NCBI GenBank assembly: GCA_905116865.2 | Contig: CAJHNH020006246.1 | Span: forward strand, 366,501 to 430,500 | DNA length: 64,000 nt | DNA from: Candidula unifasciata | Taxonomy: Eukaryota; Mollusca; Gastropoda; Stylommatophora; Geomitridae | Direction of reading: 5' to 3' | Shown: in pieces, positions 11,001 through 24,200 of the stretch | Position numbering within the stretch: position 1 is the stretch's first letter | Layout of the letters: every line of letters begins with the position of its first letter | Notes under the pieces: model-generated | Database searches by the model: none | Told to the model about the DNA's origin: nothing | What the model saw: only the letters and a program-made list of their open reading frames with translations | Program-made: the position numbers and the translations under genes

Positions 11001-14000
11001 AAAACTGGAGGTAAGTAAAATGAAAAGCCGTTCTCGTGGTATTTCACTGTAGTACAATAGTCACAGCATTGGGCCTTACGACTTAATATAGGCCGAGGCA
11101 CCATTGGTATACTGTTGCTAACCTTCATTGTAGAGACTGTGTATAAAAAAAAATTACTACCTGTTTCTGGATCTTTTTGACAAAAGGACCATTTTCCACA
11201 TCTATGCATATCTATCTAGGCATATTGGATGTTTAGGGTTAGACCTATATTTTAAGATCAATCGGTGCTTGGTGAGTGATGTGGTCAGCATCACGCCGAC
11301 CACCTTTACTTCTCAGGACTTTACCTGGTACCCATTTAAGGCTGGATCAACCTGGGAGACTAATTCATTTTTGAAAAAGTCCGGCTCTGCCATCAGGACC
11401 TGAACCAGCTAGTCACTACACCACGGCAGCTCCCATAAGCATATAGTGCTAGACCAATATTTCTGTAGCCCAATCTGCACTCAATGGGTGATGTTGTCAA
11501 CATCACGCCGGCTGTCTTTATTTCCGTCATTTTAGGCTGGGCCAACCTGCGAGCCAAGACCAAATTTGAAAAGAATTTCCACCTGTTGTGGATTTGAACA
11601 CTAGACCTTTGGGCTAGCAGGCAAACCTCTGGCTGCTACACTGCTGCGACTCACACACTGGAACCCATAAGAAAACAAATAGTACTAGCACCGTAGCCTA
11701 CCATACCTGTTGTAAAGGTCTTGGTGGTTACATTGCCTTTACAAGCCAATCGTCCACTGAGCATATGGTACTAGAATCATTTTTTTAGACCCTTTTTCCT
11801 TCCTAGCATTCACTGGCTGTAAATAAATTACAGTGCAAAGTTCTGGTTGTCCATCCACTTCTGGATTTTGGTATTGTTTCAGAACTTGACTTTTGCCTTT
11901 TATGACATGCTTTTTCAGGGGGCTGTGGGGGTATATCCCCCCACCCACCCAGTGGGACACTGGAACCCACCAATTTTATAGACCAATCAGCCATCAGTTT
12001 TGATGTGGTCAGCATCACACCGGCCACCTTTATGTCTCCGGACATTACCTGGTACACATTTTAGGCCGGGGCAACTTGGGAGCCAAGGTCCCTTGATGCA
12101 GATTTATTTAAACACGCATTTCATTTCTGAGGCAGTTTCCAGAAAATTATATTGTATGCATGTCGTAAGAGATGAATAATGGGAGGGTTGGCACTAGACT
12201 GGTGACCCCCTTCCATAGAAAACAGCTGCAGAACCTAGCCAATCTCAGGGTAGAGAGTCCACAAACATGCACATAGCCTTATACATCACCACAAATTGTA
12301 TGTACTCAAGCATACAAACCATGCTACATTGCACTAGGCTGTACTGTTTGACCTGTGACACTGTCATTCTCCATTGAGATGGGCTGTCGGCATCTCTGAT
12401 ATATGCAGTTTTTAAAAAACAGTCACCTTCCCATATATCATCGTTATCATCAACAAGTGCCTTGCCGAGTGGCTTGGGCGATCATACCTCTCCATAATCT
12501 GCAGCTGCAGATACTCTTAAAAAATATGAAGTTTCTTAGGAACCTTAATAACCGAGGAAGAGATGAGACACACACATGCAGACATCACACACACACACAC
12601 ACACACACATGAATGCAAGTACACACACACGAATGCAAGTACACACACACACACACATAAAGAGAGAGAGAGAGAAAAACTGCTGTACAGAGCAGATGCA
12701 CACGTATACATTTGTTTAGAGGCACTTACATCTCTAATATATATGTTTCAGATGACAACTTTGGCAGTGTTCCAAGGATTCTTCCTAACGCCTGGTCTCA
12801 TGCAGCTAATGGTGCCAACTTCCCTGGCTCTCCCATGGCAGGAATGTCAAATTCAACTGCAAATGCAGGTGGATCATTTAACTCACACGGGTTTGGTGGA
12901 ATAGTGCAACCATTTTATACAAGTGGTTGGGGACCAGGGTTGCAAGGAATGGAAGGTTTTAATCAAACCATGCAGCCTATCATCAATGGACAACCTATGA
13001 TCCCAGGACAGCCAATGATACCTCCATTTGGCAATAGTGGAATTGCTCCAACAGTCCCTAATGGGCAACCTTTCAACAGCAGTGCGTCTCCTTCAGTTAG
13101 TAATGTTAATACGTCTTTCAGCGCACCAGCATTGCCATCACAGTCAGCTGCGGTCCAAAACATCCCAGATTTTAGCAAACCACCGCCAGGATTACCTGGG
13201 GCACCAATAATGAACTCTGCATCAAGCTTAGGGTCTTCACCAGCTCCAGGCATGCCCTTGCAGTCTAGCCCAGTTGCACCACCTGGTATGTTGCCTGGAT
13301 CTGTTGGCAGCATCATTCGACCTCCACCTCCAGGTTCTATCCCACCACCACCAGGAACTGTTCCAGTTATGGGTCCTTCAGCTCCTCTCCGATCAATTCC
13401 AACAACACCCACCATCCCAGCTCTGATATCCCACACCTTATCAAATGTGTCAAAAGAAGAATTGACACCTGAAAAGATTGCAGTATTCAAAACAGCAGCA
13501 GCTTTTATCACCAAGACTGTTAGCAATGCACAAGGTACCCCTGGAGCTGATTTGGCTACAATGTTTTCACCTCGTGTCTTAGCTGAGGCAATGATGGCTG
13601 AATCTGGGAAACCATTAACAAAGCATGAGGTCAGAGCAGCGAGAAGAAAAGAGCGCATGAAGGAGTTTGAGCGATTGAAGGCAGAAAGGGAGAGGGAAGA
13701 GGAGGAGGAAAAGAGAAGAATGATGGAAATCACTTCTGCATGTAGGGAAGAACTGTTATCATTTAAGCATAATTTAATGGATGTATTCAAAGCTGCTGAG
13801 GATGTATCAGAAGATGAAGAAGCATTTGACATGTTGATAGATGCAGAGGAGTTAGGAAACAAGCATAAGCAAGGTGTTTTGCTTTCTGATGATTCCAAGG
13901 ATGAAGAAGAAAAGGAAAAGCCCCCAACAAGCCAGCCAGGCAAAAAGTAAGTACATTAACTTTTTGTTGTTGTTGTTGAAAACTTTCATTTACTCAAGAT

Positions 14001-15083
14001 ATATGTGTTACATTTCAGTGGAGTATATACCTCTTTTGAGTCTATTAGATGTACTAACGTAACAGTCTGGGATGTAACCATTCTTCTTCTTCTTCTTCAT
14101 CTTCCTCCTCCTCCTCCTTTTCATCTTCCTCTTCTTCTTCTTTATCTTCTTCACTGTCTATAAACTCTGGGTGTTTCCACTTTTGGACTGTGGTCTTGTT
14201 CCAGGACTTGAGTTTTGCATGCACATCAGTTTTACAGATCTGGTTTATTTGTGAGCAGGCTGTTGGCTGCTCAGCTCTATTCATCGCCAGCAACCTTTTA
14301 TCATTTTTTTAATTGGTTATTTCTTGATGAAATGTGTGGTTCTAGTAAACACACAGTTGGATCCTCAGAGATGCTACGCAACAGAATGCATGTACTGTAT
14401 GGCAGTGCTCCTAGCTAGATATGCAGAAAAAGAATGGAGCACTTTGGTGGAATCTTTGTGCAGAATGAAAGTGATCCTTGACCATAAAATAAAATTAGTG
14501 TATGTCTGGACAGAAGAAGGCACAACACATAAATTAGTAGCAAACATCCAGCAGTCTTTGTGCAGAAAAAAATATTTGTTAATACATTTTTATAATACAA
14601 GCTTTCATTTAATATGACTACATTTCAAGAAGTCAAAAAAATAACAACAGTAATTTATCATATAGTTTAATGTACACATATGATTAAATCTGTTTGCAAA
14701 ATTGGTATAAATTTGTTATCACGACTTATGAAAGCATGAGGTGCTTTGATAGTAAAATACATATAATTATATTGTGTGTGTGTATATATATATATAAATA
14801 TATATATATTCAAATGTATACAGATAATGTCTTAAACTTTTAAACTTTTGACAATTCAAGTGAATATAATATATTGTTAGGTGCCCCATTATGCGAAATT
14901 TGAGCTTGACAGCTTATCAGGAAATAGTGTAGAAATATAATACAGAGTTCCACTCAGACATACATGCTATATGTACACACACACAAACATATGTATATAT
15001 ATATGTATATATATAGCATGTATATATATATATATAGCATGTATGTATATATATATATATATATATGTGTATATATATATATG

Positions 15084-15142
<59 letters not shown>

Positions 15143-15207
15143 GTATACATATATACATACATGCTATATATATACATAGCATGTATGTATATATGTGTAT
15201 ATATGTG

Positions 15208-15250
<43 letters not shown>

Positions 15251-18200
15251 GGGAACTGATAAAGATATACAAAAATAAATACAAAAAGCTAGAGAATTGT
15301 TTAGAGCTCTATGAAATCTGTAGAAATCAAAGGACAGTTAAACTGGTACCAAACTTAAAACATTTAGCCCTTATGTCAAATCAGTACTGTTGTTTTTAGC
15401 TGAAACATGGAGAAAACCTGATAAAAGTATAACTAGAATATCTTTACACACAGATATTTGGAGATAAGAGCTAGCAAGTGAAGTTAAAAAGATGTGGACG
15501 ATATTGACTGAGCTACATGCAAAACAAAGGTTAGGACTGCTTGACTGGGTTTGGTCGAGGGCTTTTTCTGTGGGATAAAGTACAGAAGAAGGAGAAGAAT
15601 TATCTATTACTCTTTTAGCAGTAAAAAATGAGCACAGGAGAAGACTATGACTGAGTAAGAAACATATATCCAGATTACACGCATGCCAAATTATTGTATT
15701 TATACCAGTTTCTTCTTCTTCATGCTCATCAGCTGTAAACTGACAGAAAGTTCTGGTTGTTCGTTTACTTCTGATCTCTAGTAGTCTTATTCCAGGGCCT
15801 GAGTTTTTATGCACATCCATTTTACAGATCTGTCTTATTTGTATGCAGACTGTTGGTTCCTCGCCTCTCAGGCAGAGGTACTCAATTCAGACACATCCCT
15901 ATTAAGTCGACTCTTGCAGCATGCTTGTTACAGGGGTAGGGGAGTCTGTCCCCCCCTCTCCTCCCCCTCCCCCACTTTCACCATCTGGCTTGGGAACCAA
16001 AACGGACTATTCTTTCGATTCTCCTCTATTATAATTGAGAATTTAGGTTTTTTTCTAAATTCCAGCAGAAACATCTGGCTGTTTGCCACTTCTGGACTTT
16101 GGTCATGTTCCAGAACTTGAGTTTTCTATGTGCATTCATTTTACAAATTTGGCTTTTTTTTTAATGCAAACTGTTAGTTCCTTGCCCCTTAGACTGATGA
16201 ACTCCCACTTAAAAGGAAAACCTCTTTTTACAACAAGCTTTTAAAGGGGCAGTGAGTCTATTCTTTTTACCCTCGAAATGAGGCGCAGGAAACCTATGTG
16301 GGAAAATGTGTTGCTGATTTGCCTAATTAGCAATAGCATGGCTTGCTTTTCCTTCCTCGCTGACTCTGAGGGCGCGCTAAAAAAAAAAAGGATAGTTCCT
16401 TTTCACATTTCTGGCGCATCTGGTATACAGTGACTGATTTGTATATTTTAAGACCAATCAGAGCTTGAAAGGTGATGTGGTCAGCATCATGTTGGCCTCT
16501 TTTATTTCCCAAGATATATTCAGATAACCTGTTTCAGCTGCATTGACATGGGAACCAAGTTCATTATGAAAAAGTCAGACTAGATCAAACACAAGACCTT
16601 TAGCTCAGCAGGCATGCATTTAGCCATGACAAAGAGAAAAGTCATTTTACCAAACTCATTCCAAGAGATCTAATAAACATATGTAAAAGCTTGTATAACA
16701 ACAATGAGGGTACTGTTAAAACAAATGGAGGACACTCCGAACCATGCAACTTAAAATCTGGAGTGCTGCAAGGCTGTGTGTCTCCCCCCCCCCCACCCAC
16801 TCCCCTCCCCCTTTGTCTTTATAACTTTATAACTTACATTGATAACATTTGTAAAGAAACAAACCTGACAAGAACTATACTGCACCAAGGAGGAGGAGGA
16901 GGACCAAAGTCAAACAGTTTCATCAAAGAACTATCATTTGTGGATGACCAAGCCCTAATTGCTACTTCAAAAACATAATTGCAAGACCATATAAATAATT
17001 TAAACCAAATTTGCAAAGAGCATTACATGAAAATTAACGCCAACAAAATCTAAATCATGACAATAGTCAAAGTAAGACAAAATAGTGAATATCCAGCTTA
17101 CAGAAAACACTCTGAAACAAACCAAAAACTTTAAATACTTATTCTTTTTCTTCTTCACTTCCTCTTCTACCGCTGTGGGTGTCGAGGGAGATATAAGGCT
17201 CTGTCTCTAGCTCCTCTGGCCGCCTCGACCATGGGCACATCGTGCTGTTGTAGAGTTTCTTTGATGTTATCCTTCCATCTTGTTCTTGATCTACCTCGTG
17301 CTCTACGTCCTTCTTCTCTTTCCATGTATGCTTTGTATGGTATGGTGTCACAAGGCATTCTCTCTAAGTGGGCAAACCATTTCACCTGCTGTCTTCGAAT
17401 GTAATTTAGAACTAGTTCTGTGCCGACTTTTTCTCTTATGATCTCATTCCTGATCTGATTTCTTATGGTCACTCCTACAGCCCTTCTCAGACATCTCATC
17501 TCCATGGTTAAATACTTTAAATACTTAGGAAGCATAATATCATCAGGCAGCAAAACAAGATAAAATTGATGACAGATGTAACAGAGTAAACCAGCTCATT
17601 GGGCAAATGGAACCAATACAAAAACAAAAATGTGCCAAAAGAGCACTCTATGACACATCTTATTGTCACTGTGTGCTACCAGCGCCAGGCCTGGACAATG
17701 AGAGAAAAGAATTACAGCAACTGAAATGAGATTCCTACGAAGGGCTCTTGATGTAACAATAAGAGATAAGATAAGGAATGAAGAAATTCAGAGGAGAATG
17801 AGGGTAGCGGTAGCTCTGGATTTCAGTGGAAGACAAAGGTAAAATGATATGGCCATATAACGCGGATGTCAGCAAACAGTATACCACAGAAAGCAATGAT
17901 GTACAGACCAGATGGGAAGTGAAGAAGAGGCTGACCATGCAAGCCATGGACCGAAGGAATAACAGAGTCCCTGGGAATCGCCATTATACTTCACCTCGGC
18001 ACCGCATAGTATAAGAAAATCAAGATAAGATGATGAGATTCCAAGATATGGAAGCGATTTCAGGATTGTAGACAGCCTGAATGCAAATGCATTGGACTCT
18101 TTAGAAAGATAACTATTTGCCAGAATAAACAACTAGCAGAACTGGTGATGCCTTGTGTGATTACTTATGTGTGCAACTGCTGATTTGTCATAACTGCTGC

Positions 18201-21200
18201 TTCCATTGATAATGGCTGCAGTTCTAGTGGCAGGCTGTTTGTGTTGACACTTCTGATGGCTGCCTTATGCTATTAATGCATGTTTGACTTTGCCGAGACT
18301 GCTGGTTACATTTTTTTTTCACAAGGAGCAGCAGTAAGCATTCTTTGTGGTTTTAGCTGGCTCAGGAATGAAGCCATAATAGGGTCACTCGTTTGCCATG
18401 AAGTTGGAATTGCGATTAACTGATTAACTAAGTAAACTGTTACCATAATAAAGAATATAATATAAATGCATTGGATTATTCCTTTATGCTGTTATTTACA
18501 TTGTGTTCTCTAGGTTTTTATTCTTTTTCTTTCCTACAGTAATCATGCCGTAGTTGGGATCTCTTTGTGAGAAAGAAAATTCTTTTAATGACAGCTAATT
18601 TGAATGATGCAAACCTGTGAATTTTGAATGCTTTGTGCCGTCCAGCTGCTTTTCTCTCCAAATTGTGTTTCGAAGTTTAACAGTTTCCATTGGCTGTTTT
18701 TTCCTTCAGTTTTCCATTTTATTGAATACATTTTCTGAGAAATGTTTAGTGAAAATAAATTCACTTTTTCATCAGACAATGTGTCGTTTGGTTTTATGTT
18801 CTTTCCAGCTGGGCAGAGTGTTTCTTTATATTTCGTTCATATTCCTTGATCCAAATGGAAGTAAATTGTTTGCTTTGCTGAAATATATTTTATCATTGGT
18901 TGTGGGATATGCAGCAAATAAAATATCTACATGTTTAAAGTAAGATGTATTTCTCAACCAGCTGACAACATTGTCTTTTTTATTTTATTTTTTATTTTGA
19001 GCTCTTAAGGGTTAATGTACTCTACCGTAATTCTTAATTTTGCTATGTTGCCGAGGTTAAGGTTTATCTCTTTCTATTTGCTTGTGAATAATTCCAGAGA
19101 TAAATAAGTTTCTTTACATGTGGATATGTGTTTACAATTCTTTAATGAGTATTTTTGTGCAGAAATTTAAAACAGAAATTATGTTAAAACTTTAGTAGTC
19201 AAAAGACATAGTTAAGTGCAATGCCAGTATACTTGTAATTGTAAGTAAGTGATGGCTTCCTGTCCTGAAATTTGAATTTGATAACATTTTCATTGTAAAA
19301 TATTCAAAGTTTAAATAAATGGTTTAAAAACCTTTAATCTAAATTCATTTTTGAATAAACTTGCGCTTAAAAATGGTGCTGCAAAACAAAATTGACAGTT
19401 ATATTTGTATTTATTTTTAAAGGAAACAAAAAGTCGAAATATATTCTTAGTCTTGTTTCAGCAGATTAAAACACCACAGTTAAATACAGTTAAATGTATC
19501 GTCACGCTGTATATTGTTGTAATGGTTGATTTATGAAAAGTATAGGTAACTATTCACACAATAGATAAGTATTTCTGTGGGGGGGGGGGGGGGGGATTTC
19601 CTCTGTATATTGTTGTAATGGTTGATTTATGCAAAGTATATGTAACTATTCATAAAACAAATAAATTTTCATTACTTCTGCCTTTTATCCACGAATAAAA
19701 CAGTCCCTCAACAAACTCATGCCTAGTCATCCAGTATTTTATCACCTCCTTCAGCTCTTGCATATCCTTCCTATATTATTAATCTCAATCTCTGATTTTT
19801 GTCTCCTATTTGTTTTCAGGCCTCGCTCAGTTTTTAACCTTTCAGTTCCGGAGAAAAGAAATTTTAATTAACTGTTAAGATGTTTCCTCAGTGTGAGTCT
19901 GATCCAGCACTACCATCTTTTCCTCACTTCTTGTTGTGTTTAATATGTTTAATTGTTGTCAGAGGCTGCACAATGATTCTGTCATAAAATTTGCATCCCT
20001 TCGTTCCATAGTCACTAATTAATAAATATTTTTTGGTCCTAGCAACGAAAGTATACATTTACTGCTTGCGCATATTTCTGGATTGTTTCCGGGACTAATT
20101 GTTTGTTCACCAGTTTTTCAAATTCAACAGTGAGGGACATTTAATTTGATTCTCACTGGCATAGGAAGGGAGCAGATATGGGAAAACCCGATTGCAGTGA
20201 AGTTGAAACTTCAAATTAGTCTAAGACTACAACTTTCGATTTGTTAGTAATGCCCGGCTCTCTAGCATAGTTGGTTAAACCTGACTTTCGCTGCGGCCTG
20301 GTGACGAACTCCCTGTGGTCCGGGGGTAGGCAGAAAATCCACATTTCTCCCAGATTAACATATAATGGAATCAAGACTGAAGGGTTGCGATATCCATAGT
20401 ACCGAGCCAAAAGGTTTACAACTCATGGTTTCTGGATACCTTAAAAATTTTTTTAGTAATTGATGTAGTTATTCTCCATGTTTACATGACCCATGTACTC
20501 ATTTGACGTTATGGTTGAATATTCTAAATTTGGTGCTATATTTAATGTCTGTTGACTTCCACACATTTCCGAATACTGAGAAACCTGTTTTTGCCTGATG
20601 TAGTCGAATTTTAAAATCATCACACTCCACGCAACATTGTCTGCATCAATGTTCTTCAGCCGGTGGCCGCCAGAAATGTTCTCCATAATCATTAAACAGG
20701 CTAGGGTAGGTAGTCTTCTCTTCCAGAATTGCACTATTTAGGACTAATACTTTAAGGATGAGAATGAAACAAGTGGCGTAACCTGTAGTCTAGTCTGGAC
20801 TGGAAATAAGGACGATAACTTATGGAGCAGCTATTTGATTCTGGCACTACATTCTGCAAATCGAATGTGACATAGTATGTGACAATTTTGCAATTTTTCA
20901 GATGTGGCCACCAAATTATCAGTATAGTTTCAACTTCTATCCACACATTGTAAAATTCTTGTAATTGTTCATTTTGTTTTCTAATATTACGCTGTGTTAT
21001 TTAGGAATTTGTAAAATTTATTTTATTAAATTTAAAAATGGCAACAACAAAAAAATGGTCTCCCAGCAAAATCTTTTAGCCATCTTCATTAGATGCAATG
21101 TCAGTATTCAGGAGGTCAGTGGTAATGATTCATTAAATATGCCAATATTGTTTAGAAGAAACAAGGCAGATAAATATGTTGTGACACTTCAGCATAGTGC

Positions 21201-24200
21201 CAATGGTATACAATGGTATTTGAATTGTTGATAATTGTGAATACCGATGTGTAAGTTTGTTTAAATATATATATACACACACACCCACATGTATGTATGT
21301 ATGTATATGTGTCTGCTCTGTGTCTATGCGAATGCTTCGTAATGCCGGGGTGCCAGGTTGGTTCGATCCCAGCTGCGGGCCATGCGTCTGCGTTGGTTTC
21401 AACAGTGGTATCAGAGGGCCGACCGTCTAGAAAGCAGTGACAAACTACTGGGCGTAAATTTGCCTAGAGAAACCACACAACAGCAAGGGGCTGCTGGGGT
21501 TGATTCTGCAACGTCCTGTAAAGGATACGCAACTAACCTTTTAAATGTATATGTGTGAATTTTGTGTGTATAAACATACATGTATTTTGACATATTTACT
21601 CATTTGTCCTTCTTTTATGTGGCAAGGTATAATTTTGCCTGGGATGTAGACAGAGACGTGGGAGAGTTGTCTGATGTTACTGTCAGCTCCATACACACCA
21701 GTGACATCTCATCATTTGAAGACCTGTCTAGCGACAGTGAAGATGTTGTGGAAGCGGCTGCAGATGATGATGAGCAAGAGAAAGAAGAATCAGATGTTAA
21801 CATAGGTAAAATCATTTTGATTTTTTTAATGATATGATGTTATTGGCTTGGTTGGTAGCTGTTTTTCTAGTACTGAGATCACAAGTCTCTTTTGTTCACA
21901 TGAAGGTGAAGCTAATACAAATTATCTTCTCGAGAATCTTATAAAACAAAAAATCCATGAGTCTGTATATCTGTCACATGAACTCCTTGCTGCAATGTCT
22001 AAGTTCTATTTTTAAAAAGTTATCTATGTCTTCCTGCAAAATAATCTCACAATGACTAACCATTAGCATTCACTGAAGTTATTTCTTGAAAGTACTTATA
22101 CTGTCCAAAAAAGGAAACACATAGCATACGTACTCACAACTTTACATTCTGCTTCTTTGTAATGCAATAAGTGAAATTACTCAAATTTTACACAAGAACA
22201 TCTTAGGGTTCCACCAACCAGTTGACATGTTGTATTTTGCATCTGAGTCACGTTAATTTTTAGGCGTACAGCTTTTCCCGTTGGTATGGTGTGTGGCCTC
22301 CTCTTGCGTGGATCAGTGACTGGCATCTCCTGCGATAAGATGTCTGAGGTGGACCTGTGGGATGGCTGCTTACTCTTCCTGGAGAGCCTGGAACAGATCG
22401 TGACTATTGGCTGGAGCAACGTCTCAGCGACAAACACGTCTTAGCAGCTTATCCCAAGGTATAGTCCTAGGAAGTAAAGGTGGCTGGCGTGCCTGAAGGT
22501 GTGGAAAAGGGTCCTTTACTTATATATAATAGTCAGTCATATATAATAGTTTGTGTAAGTAAAAGGTATTAACTATTTATTTCCTGCAGGAGAGCAGTCG
22601 GCTGCATCTGAAACTATTACAGAGGAAACTGCTTTAATTTATGAAGAAAAACAACTATCTGAACATGTAGACTCTCCAGAAGAATCAAACGCTTTAGACA
22701 GTTCTCTGATTCCTGAAACTCCAGAAGTAGTTGAAACAGTGAATACCCCTGAACTTCAGTTTGCTGAAGCTGTACCCAGTATTTCTGCAGCAGTTTCAGG
22801 TATAATATAAGTAGTTTCTGGATGTAGCTTTTTTATTTTTAAGAACGTTTCCTTTTTTAATTATAATTGTCTTCATTCTATTAGAGTTTCAGTAAGTATC
22901 TAAGTGTTGACGTTATCATAGGTAGTTTCCAGATAACATGTCAGATTTCAGCATTTTAAATACCTGATGGCTAGAAATAACAAGGTTTAAAGGCAGGATT
23001 CACCGTGCGGGTTCCTGGCCCCATCGTGGGGAAGCAGGAAAGGACCCACTGTCCCTTAACAAGCATGTCATAAAGGGAATAATGAGGGGTTTGCTGAAGT
23101 TGGATGTGTTAGGCCTAACAGCACAGATATAACAACCTAATATGTAAACAACAACACAACATGCCAACTGCCCTTTTAAAGGTGAGCGAAGAAGAAGGGA
23201 GCTAATTGAATTCATAAGCTTAGCCTGTCTGCTTCATTACTGTACATGTGTGGACTAAACAAACTGCTGAATATGAATCTAAAATAGGTGAAGAAACAGG
23301 AGAAATGCATAAACAACCACTGGTATCTCCTTCTTTTTCCTCGTATTTACCAGCTGTAAACTCCGGCGGAAAGTTCTGGTTGTTCAACAACCTCTGGACT
23401 TAGACTTGTTCCAGAACCTGAGTCTTGCTGCACATCCATTTTATAGATCTGACTTGTTTGTATGCAGACTGTTAGTTCCTGGGTTCTCAGGCAGATGCAC
23501 TCCGACTTTAAAGGAAACCCCTAATTAGTCAACTCTTACGACATGTTTGTTGGGAAGGCAGTGGGTCTATTCTTGTTTTCCAGGCAGTGGGGCCCCGGCC
23601 ACACAGGGAAGCCACTGAATAGATTACGCTATATTGGACACACTCCGAGATGAAACGCATGAAGAATCACAAAACAGTTACTGAAATGGGAAACAGCTAG
23701 ATTAAGGAAGTGAGGAGGTGCAAGGGAAACACTGTGATAAATGGTGATGAGAGAGGCCAGAGATGCGGACCAGATTCTTTATACATGTTGAAAGGACTGC
23801 AGAAGATAGAAAAGAACTAAAGAAATTGACTGTGAGCCGTATCCGACGTGTAAATGGCATAGCAGGATATTGATGAATAAGATTAATGATAAAGAATCAA
23901 CATAGCTGCACTCAGAACATGCCTATCAGTTATCATTCTCCCCCAGCATAAGTCAAGGGTATGCTTATCCCTCTTATGTGCTGATTAGCTACATGCCAGT
24001 CCATTCCTTGGCTGCATTCATTGCAGCCAGTTTCATACTGGATTTCCACACTCCAACAGTCAGTTCAAGCAAATCTTTTTGGGAAGAAATTGTGGGTAGG
24101 CCATGTGCATAACAAGTTCATTTTAACTGTGTATATGAATTTTAAACCTTCACATTCCTACATTAGTATCTGAAGTTATCTTTACGCTTTAGTAAAATGT

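Noticed and set aside
12963..13943. 326-codon open frame antisense to exon 5
   Set aside because: It is the reverse shadow of a GC-balanced, stop-poor coding exon. The sense frame has splice sites, phase agreement and family similarity.
14917..15399. Open frames of Tyr-Ile repeats in both directions
   Set aside because: Product of the TA/TG microsatellite.
18617..18943. 108-codon open frame in intron 5
   Set aside because: Lies in the proposed 3' UTR of the alternative terminal exon, with no homology and AT-driven composition.
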